This document shows positions 15,696 to 19,841 of a stretch of DNA of 19,841 bases, piece by piece. The notes below the pieces were generated by a model, which saw only the letters and a program-made list of their open reading frames with translations, made no database searches and was not told where the DNA came from. The position numbers and the translations under genes are program-made. Position 1 is the first letter of the stretch. Each line of letters starts with the position of its first letter. The stretch is from Acidobacteriota bacterium (lineage in GTDB: Bacteria; Acidobacteriota; Blastocatellia; Pyrinomonadales; Pyrinomonadaceae): NCBI GenBank assembly GCA_029777145.1, contig JAKOSS010000670.1, positions 1 to 19,841 of the forward strand. The letters run 5' to 3'.

Positions 15696-16328
15696 ATGAA
15701 ACATATTGTCCTGCTTGGCGATTCGATTTTCGACAACAAGGTCTACGTGAACGGCGGGAAAGACACCGTCGAAAACCTGCGCGCGCTGATGCCGTCAGAC
15801 TGGCGGGCGACGCTGCTCGCCATCGACGGCAGCGTTGCTTCTGGCGTGCCTTCGCAACTGCCGCGCGTCCCCGAGGACGCAACCCATCTGTTCGTCAGCG
15901 TCGGCGGCAACGACGCGCTCGGCCAAATGAACCTGTTGGAGATGCCGGCGTCCTCCGGCGCCGAAGTGTTCAGCGCCGTATCCGATGCCGCAGCCCGTTT
16001 TGAGGCCAGCTACGAAAGGATGCTCCGCATGGTACTGGAACTGAAGAAGCCGACCGCGGTTTGCACGATCTACTATCCGCGTTTTGCCGACGAATGGTTC
16101 CAAAAACTCGCGGTGGCCGCACTCGCGACGTTCAATGACGTCATAATCCGCCAGGCGTTCCGCTACGGGCTGCCCCTGATCGATCTCCGCAGCGTCTGCA
16201 ACGAGTACGGCGATTACGCGAATGACATCGAACCGTCTGTCGCAGGCGGCGCGAAGATCTCGAAACGTATCATCCAGATCGTCAACGAACATGACTATTC
16301 GACGCCCAGAACGTCGGCATATCTTTAA
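15696..16328 (+). CDS. GDSL/SGNH-like hydrolase, catalytic His not evident
   Basis: This 210-aa protein has the SGNH fold signatures. Block I is LLGDSIFDN with the nucleophile Ser10. A block II-like Gly is seen at 45-48 (DGSV). Block III is VGGND with Asn72. Block V normally carries Asp-x-x-His near the C-terminus; here the segment reads NDIEPSVAGGAKI (176-188), where the His position is Ser or absent. I have seen this IEPS...GG form in other bacterial members, so it may be a subfamily trait and not a lesion. There is no signal peptide, so a cytoplasmic esterase-like or acyl-hydrolase role is likely. The gene sits between two microprotein genes, 4 nt after one and 7 nt before the other. The substrate is unknown. 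Confidence 0.85.
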   Translation: MKHIVLLGDSIFDNKVYVNGGKDTVENLRALMPSDWRATLLAIDGSVASGVPSQLPRVPEDATHLFVSVGGNDALGQMNLLEMPASSGAEVFSAVSDAAARFEASYERMLRMVLELKKPTAVCTIYYPRFADEWFQKLAVAALATFNDVIIRQAFRYGLPLIDLRSVCNEYGDYANDIEPSVAGGAKISKRIIQIVNEHDYSTPRTSAYL

Positions 16329-16335
16329 GGGGATT

Positions 16336-16449
16336 ATGGAAGACGAAAACTTGAGTAGGGATAGTTGGAGCGACCCGAATGAGGATGCGCCGGCCGGTGA
16401 CCACTATATGCTTTACTGGCAGGAGCGGAGCATCATCGATCATTCCTGA
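16336..16449 (+). CDS. Putative acidic microprotein (37 aa)
   Basis: The product is not recognised. ATG 16336 is preceded by AAGGGG (16327-16332), which overlaps the SGNH stop codon, so the short gene appears to be translated from the same message. The protein is acidic and contains a DSWSDPNEDA segment followed by HYMLYWQ. It vaguely recalls the acidic half of the 55-residue protein upstream (DEWPNDDEANTIML), but it has no membrane helix. It may be a paralogue that has lost its tail, or an unrelated small protein. With so few residues, coding status rests on the ribosome site and the tight spacing. A longer frame running back into the SGNH gene (from 16222) is the out-of-frame shadow of that gene and is not used. 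Confidence 0.45.
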   Translation: MEDENLSRDSWSDPNEDAPAGDHYMLYWQERSIIDHS

Positions 16450-16528
16450 GCGGGAATCTAATTAAGGGCTTCCGCATTGATCGATTTGCGTCCATTTAGT
16501 CATAAGACACAAGACGGTGAACAATCTT

Positions 16529-17284
16529 ATGTACGATATCGCAGTTGAACCAATGTCTCGCGAGTTTTTTGAGTGCTGGCGAGCGGCCGCGGCCCACCTT
16601 GATGAACAGATGAAGGCAAACGACGCTGTCTGGCTGCGCGCTCATCCGTATCCGCCGATTCTCGAACACCTTTCTTTCCGAGTCGGGAATCAGCTGTTTT
16701 TCGTCAGGGTCGAGGACGTTGACGAAAAGGTTGATGGGCCTGGGACCGTTCTCGGATTACGGTCCGTAGCAAAAGGAAACAGCGGACATGCGTGCATCCT
16801 TCAAATGAAGTCTGTGGAAGGGGCATGGGTTCCGCGTATGCCCGGTTGGGGACTTGCTGATGCAAACTCGGGTGAAGCAATCGATCCGGAAACATTACAG
16901 ACCGATGAACTGATCGAAATGACCGACTGGGAAGTGCAGGATTTCGCGGTTCAAATTGTCCGCGATCACCTTTCGGAGAAGGGATATCAGCTCATGTCGT
17001 GGCAAAGCAATCCCAAAGTTGATCCTTCGATCTGGTTTGTTGGCGAGAGCAAAGGCCCTGAGTGGGTCGTCGTTCGCGGCGTCAGGTTTCCGGAAAAGGA
17101 AGCCAGGCGTCCCGGAAATTGGGCGGAATTGGTCACCAATTTCAGCCGGATGAGTCCCATCGGCCACTTCGCGTCGGTTTCGGTGGTCAGCGCGGAGCAA
17201 CCGTTCTCTGGTGACGACGAGGATCCCGTTCGTCTTTATCGCGGGAGCGGTATGTTCGTGCGGTTTACCGGACTTGAACGCTGA
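16529..17284 (+). CDS. Hypothetical protein, 251 aa
   Basis: I do not recognise a named family. ATG 16529 is chosen because GGTGA (16516-16520) lies 8 nt upstream; a GTG at 16517 inside that site would add four residues. The protein is soluble, with no signal or membrane segment. It seems to have two halves. The first (~1-110) includes HPYPPILEHLSFRVGNQLFFVRVED, a hydrophobic beta-rich stretch. The second (~130-251) includes NPKVDPSIWFVGESKG followed by EWVVVRGVRFP, then HFASVS and a C-terminal LYRGSGMFV. The DPxIWF...WVVVR pattern faintly resembles the beta-strand core of restriction-endonuclease-like folds, but a proper (D/E)XK is not visible. Its length, clean boundaries and normal composition make it a credible gene. 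It lies 79 nt after the 37-aa gene and 72 nt before the Trp-rich gene. Confidence 0.75.
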   Translation: MYDIAVEPMSREFFECWRAAAAHLDEQMKANDAVWLRAHPYPPILEHLSFRVGNQLFFVRVEDVDEKVDGPGTVLGLRSVAKGNSGHACILQMKSVEGAWVPRMPGWGLADANSGEAIDPETLQTDELIEMTDWEVQDFAVQIVRDHLSEKGYQLMSWQSNPKVDPSIWFVGESKGPEWVVVRGVRFPEKEARRPGNWAELVTNFSRMSPIGHFASVSVVSAEQPFSGDDEDPVRLYRGSGMFVRFTGLER

Positions 17285-17323
17285 TGCCCGCATACGCCGG
17301 TCGGTCAGCACAGTCCGGCATTC

Positions 17324-17339
17324 TGTTGCGATCGCAACA
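17324..17339. promoter_or_regulatory. Perfect 16-bp palindrome, possible operator
   Basis: TGTTGCGATCGCAACA reads the same on both strands. It lies in a 72-bp intergenic gap, 17 bp before the ATG of the Trp-rich gene. Position and symmetry suit the binding site of a dimeric repressor; no regulator gene is visible in the window. It contains GCGATCGC, a motif that is also a well-known highly repeated palindrome in some cyanobacteria, which I do not infer here. Confidence 0.45.
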
Positions 17340-17356
17340 ATAGGTAATGACACAGC

Positions 17357-17833
17357 ATGAAAAAGAAGAATCGCAATAATCGTCGGTCGGTCTTGGAAAC
17401 GATCGAGGAGATTCCAATCCGCCCGGACGGGTTTCGGGGGCTATGGGATGACAGTATTCCGATGCCGTCGAATGTCCGGCCGAAGGGACGTCCTCGCAAC
17501 GTGATATTTCTTGCTTCTGTGGAATGGTCGTGGACCCCTTGGCATTCCCGTCAGGATCGCTATTACCTTGGTTCAAGGGGACGATATTGGATTCTCTGGC
17601 GATGTTGGCTGGATGATACCGATTCCCCAATCAAATGGAGATGGTTTCCATACTCATACGCGACCAACAATGGAATCGAAACCTCAGCTGCAGCTGTTTT
17701 CCTCTTAATGGATGCTTGGAGCGCCGAAAAGGAATCCGTGGGGTTGGATGGAGGCTTTCTCATTTGCGATTCGGGATATTTATCAGACGAGGTTCTGATC
17801 GAAATTGCTGATGGCGTCTGGGGCGTCGGTTAG
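17357..17833 (+). CDS. Hypothetical tryptophan-rich protein, 158 aa
   Basis: I do not recognise this protein. ATG 17357 has only a distant AGG (17342-17344) upstream. The N-terminus is very basic (MKKKNRNNRR). The central part is unusually rich in Trp: eight lie between residues ~56 and 100, in segments such as VEWSWTPWHSR and YWILWRCWLDD, and eleven in the whole protein. The C-terminal half (SAAAVFLLMDAW, then GGFLICDSGYL) is ordinary globular sequence. No signal peptide or convincing membrane helix is present. It sits between a possible operator (17324-17339) and the second ARH gene, 43 nt downstream. The aromatic core might bind nucleotides or sugars, but that is a guess. The clean reading frame and operon-like position support a real gene. 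Confidence 0.68.
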   Translation: MKKKNRNNRRSVLETIEEIPIRPDGFRGLWDDSIPMPSNVRPKGRPRNVIFLASVEWSWTPWHSRQDRYYLGSRGRYWILWRCWLDDTDSPIKWRWFPYSYATNNGIETSAAAVFLLMDAWSAEKESVGLDGGFLICDSGYLSDEVLIEIADGVWGVG

Positions 17834-17876
17834 CCAAGAGTTTGAAGCGGGGCGCTGGCCACTAACTGGACTTTGA

Positions 17877-18977
17877 ATGAGTAACATAGCTTCGAATCGT
17901 CAGATACTGGAAGATCTCTTCACCAGCGGAGGGGTCCGTCTACGTCGATCGGACATCTTTGATCACCGGCTGGTCGCGCCGGCGAACCCCGAACAACTGA
18001 AAGACCGGATCGAGGGGATGATCCTCGGTCTCGCGATCGGTGATTCACTTGGCAATACTTCCGAAGGGCTTATGCCTCTTGACCGGCGAGCGAGATACGG
18101 AGAAATCACAGACTACTTGCCGAACCGGCATGCCGGCGGGCAGAGAATCGGTCTTCCTTCCGATGACACGCAGTTGGCGATGTGGACGCTCGAACAAATT
18201 CTCGAAGACCGCTGCTTTCTTCCTGAAAATGTCGCGCGCAGTTTCACCCGGGACCAGATCTATGGCATCGGCAGAACCGTACGAAAGTTCCTCTTTGAGT
18301 ATCACTCGGGTTCAAGTTGGTTTGACAGTGGTCCGGAATCCGCCGGAAACGGGGCGTTGATGCGGATTGCTCCAATAATTGCCGCGCACCTGGACGATAC
18401 GGACGATCTTCTTGTAAACGCGGCGTTGTGCGGGATGATCACGCACAACGATTCGGCTTCGACTTCAAGTTGCGCGGCATTTGTCAAATTGCTCTGGGAT
18501 CTCGTCAACCGTGACATACAACCCGACCGGGATTGGTGGCTGAAAGAGTTCGTCAACGTCGCCTCATCTCTTGAAACAGACAAATCTTATTCGCCGCGAG
18601 GCGGGAACTACCGCGAGTTTTCCGGCACGCTGACCGAATTCGCATCGATGGCGATCGAAAGGGCCGAACGCGCGGGGATGTCGACGGTTGACGCGTGCAA
18701 TTCATGGTTTTCGGGGGCTTATCTGTTGGAAACCGTACCGTCAGTTCTTTTCATCCTGATGAACCACGGCGACGATCCAGAAGAGGCGATCATCCGGGCG
18801 GTTAACGACACGTATGACAACGATTCGGTCGGGGCGATCGTCGGGGCTGCCGTCGGCGCTTTGCACGGCCGTAACGGGCTGCCGGAAAGATGGATCAACG
18901 GACTCTCCGGCCGAACCCGCGACGATGATGACGGACAGATATTTCGATTACTGGAGCGCATCCCCTATAGGGCCTGA
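17877..18977 (+). CDS. ADP-ribosylglycohydrolase family protein (ARH/DraG), copy 2
   Basis: This second, clearly different ARH is 366 aa long. The first ~40 residues precede the family core and are not recognised. The core begins at GMILGLAIGDSLG (47-59). Metal motifs are PSDDTQLA (94-101) and NDTYDNDSVGAI (310-321), so the C-terminal motif is DND, where copy 1 has DAD. Other family pieces are ESAGNGALMRIAP (154-166) and THNDSAST (189-196). All residues expected to hold the two metal ions are present. The start ATG at 17877 has no clear ribosome site. The two ARHs share little sequence outside the motifs and probably act on different ADP-ribose linkages or carriers. It follows the Trp-rich gene by 43 nt and ends the + strand run of genes. 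Confidence 0.92.
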   Translation: MSNIASNRQILEDLFTSGGVRLRRSDIFDHRLVAPANPEQLKDRIEGMILGLAIGDSLGNTSEGLMPLDRRARYGEITDYLPNRHAGGQRIGLPSDDTQLAMWTLEQILEDRCFLPENVARSFTRDQIYGIGRTVRKFLFEYHSGSSWFDSGPESAGNGALMRIAPIIAAHLDDTDDLLVNAALCGMITHNDSASTSSCAAFVKLLWDLVNRDIQPDRDWWLKEFVNVASSLETDKSYSPRGGNYREFSGTLTEFASMAIERAERAGMSTVDACNSWFSGAYLLETVPSVLFILMNHGDDPEEAIIRAVNDTYDNDSVGAIVGAAVGALHGRNGLPERWINGLSGRTRDDDDGQIFRLLERIPYRA

Positions 18978-19110
18978 GAACGATATGAAACTATCGATAA
19001 CTGCGTGTTCGGTTTAATGGATACATCCAGGGTTTCAAATTCGACAGGAGTTCGTGATAGCGATCGATCATCGCACCGTTGCGAAGGTGAAGGTTCCCAT
19101 TGTCCTTGGT

Positions 19111-19575
19111 TCAATCGAAGACGATCTTCCACGTTGCGAACAATACAAATCCAACGGCGACGAACCAAAGCCAAAAAGTGAGTCTCGACATTAATGAAAA
19201 AATAATTTGTGACCAGGAGGGGCGCGGAAGTTCAATTTCGCGTAATAAGGCGCGCAGTTCGATATCTGAAACATTTGACCGTAAGAAATTAGGCGCTAAC
19301 CCATCACGGACAGGATCTATTTCGACGCAACCTCTCTGCGCCGGCAACATCCCAAGAAAGTCATCGTCGAAATTCTTGAACGCGATACAGTGGCTTTGCT
19401 CAAAATGGGAGTATATGTCGGCTTGCGTTTGGCAAAAATAGACGCGCTCCTTACATTCGCCGCAGAACCGAATATCGTTATGTTCCGTGGGGGCTAGCTG
19501 CTCCCATTTCTTGCTGCAGCGGAACTGTAGTAGTTTGCAATTTGAAACTTCTGTAAGATCTGTTTGCTCGCTCAT
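19111..19575 (-). CDS. Small Cys-rich (zinc-binding-like) protein with C-terminal membrane helix
   Basis: The 154-aa product starts with a cysteine-rich module: Cys20 in CSKKWEQL, Cys38-x2-Cys41 in RFCGEC, Cys48 in VYFC, and Cys63 in HCIAF. I have met this CxxxW...RFCxxC...YFC...HCIA pattern in unnamed bacterial proteins; zinc binding is inferred. Residues ~131-152 (RLTFWLWFVAVGFVLFATW) form one membrane helix close to the C-terminus, so the Cys domain probably faces the cytoplasm as a tail-anchored protein. I chose the ATG at 19575, 2 nt after the stop of a small upstream frame; an ATG at 19608 in the same frame, with AGG 7 nt before it, would add 11 residues. It is convergent with the second ARH gene, 133 bp away, in a more AT-rich segment. 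Function unknown. Confidence 0.68.
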   Translation of the reverse strand: MSEQTDLTEVSNCKLLQFRCSKKWEQLAPTEHNDIRFCGECKERVYFCQTQADIYSHFEQSHCIAFKNFDDDFLGMLPAQRGCVEIDPVRDGLAPNFLRSNVSDIELRALLREIELPRPSWSQIIFSLMSRLTFWLWFVAVGFVLFATWKIVFD

Positions 19576-19577
19576 TT

Positions 19578-19772
19578 CTAGTTGATTTGCCGGATCATGC
19601 GAGACCATAAAATTGCCTGTCTGGGAATAATTCCAATTTTCCGTTTCGTGTCGCAGATGACCTCCGTACCATACTCGACCGATATGAATTCAGTCAAGAC
19701 GGCATAGGGGAATGAAACTTTGCAAGTCGTAATCATTCCAATGTTAGTGTAACGTTCTTTCTGTAAATTCAT
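19578..19772 (-). CDS. Possible small gene upstream of the Cys-rich protein (64 aa)
   Basis: I do not recognise this 64-residue product. It contains VSFPYAVLTEFISVEYGTEV followed by KRKIGIIPRQAIL, which reads like part of a small beta-rich globular domain and not random sequence. Its stop lies 2 nt before the preferred ATG of the Cys-rich gene, as in an operon. Against it, the ATG at 19772 has no clear ribosome site, and an internal ATG at codon 13 is equally possible. It could also be the C-terminal remnant of a longer protein. Confidence 0.35.
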   Translation of the reverse strand: MNLQKERYTNIGMITTCKVSFPYAVLTEFISVEYGTEVICDTKRKIGIIPRQAILWSRMIRQIN

Positions 19773-19787
19773 TCTTGCCGTTGAGGC

Positions 19788-19819
19788 GGAACCTTCGAAA
19801 CCGAGGTTTCGGAGGTTCC
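19788..19819. repeat. 15-bp near-perfect hairpin at right edge
   Basis: GGAACCTTCGAAACC (19788-19802) and GGTTTCGGAGGTTCC (19805-19819) pair over 15 positions around a 2-nt GA loop. There is a single non-Watson-Crick pair, which is a G-U wobble in + strand RNA and an A-C mismatch in - strand RNA. No T-run follows on either side, so a simple intrinsic terminator is unlikely. It lies 15 bp upstream of the possible 64-aa gene on the - strand. A REP-like element or a regulatory hairpin is possible. Confidence 0.55.
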
Positions 19820-19841
19820 GGACGAAGCGGCGGGCCGCAGC

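Noticed and set aside
18978..19110. A terminator between ARH copy 2 and the convergent Cys-rich gene
   Set aside because: I found no stem followed by a T-run on either strand in this gap.

Overview
This is a bacterial defence island, read from the 3' end of a BREX locus into an McrBC-type restriction module and then into a less familiar accessory cassette. The organism is probably a moderately GC-rich Gram-negative soil or wastewater bacterium. TTCGCG-rich intergenic inverted repeats (15317-15390) and the codon use remind me of Acidobacteriota such as Blastocatellia, but no marker gene confirms this and I hold it weakly.

Region 1 (2-7971, + strand) holds four tightly packed genes. pglZ is cut by the window's left edge. 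brxL starts 1 nt after the pglZ stop. An mcrB-like gene starts 27 nt after brxL, and mcrC starts 1 nt after mcrB. The first two are the usual closing genes of a type 1 BREX cluster. The next two encode a modification-dependent (type IV) restriction system whose McrB carries what look like two modified-DNA sensor regions ahead of its AAA+ motor.

Region 2 (7979-9982, - strand) is a stand-alone UPF1-like superfamily 1 helicase, convergent with mcrC and only 7 bp from it. A 351-bp stretch without a convincing gene (9983-10333) lies upstream of it and must hold divergent promoters.

Region 3 (10334-15307, + strand) is a compact operon: a dual-specificity-type phosphatase, an ADP-ribosylglycohydrolase (ARH), and a 1145-aa protein combining a RecB-like nuclease, a DEDDy exonuclease-like domain and an SF1 helicase. 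The last gene overlaps the ARH gene by 4 nt. A reversal-of-modification enzyme pair translated together with a nuclease-helicase, next to BREX and McrBC, is the best candidate here for an undescribed system.

Region 4 (15308-18977, + strand) holds an inverted repeat, a probable 55-residue membrane microprotein that seems to start at ATT behind a perfect GGAGGT, a GDSL/SGNH-like protein, a 37-residue acidic microprotein, two proteins I do not recognise (one very tryptophan-rich and preceded by a perfect 16-bp palindrome), and a second, divergent ARH.

Region 5 (18978-19841) is more AT-rich. On the - strand it carries a small cysteine-rich protein with a C-terminal membrane helix, a possible small gene just upstream of it, and a strong 15-bp hairpin at the right edge. 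I saw no tRNA, rRNA, CRISPR array, transposase or integrase.
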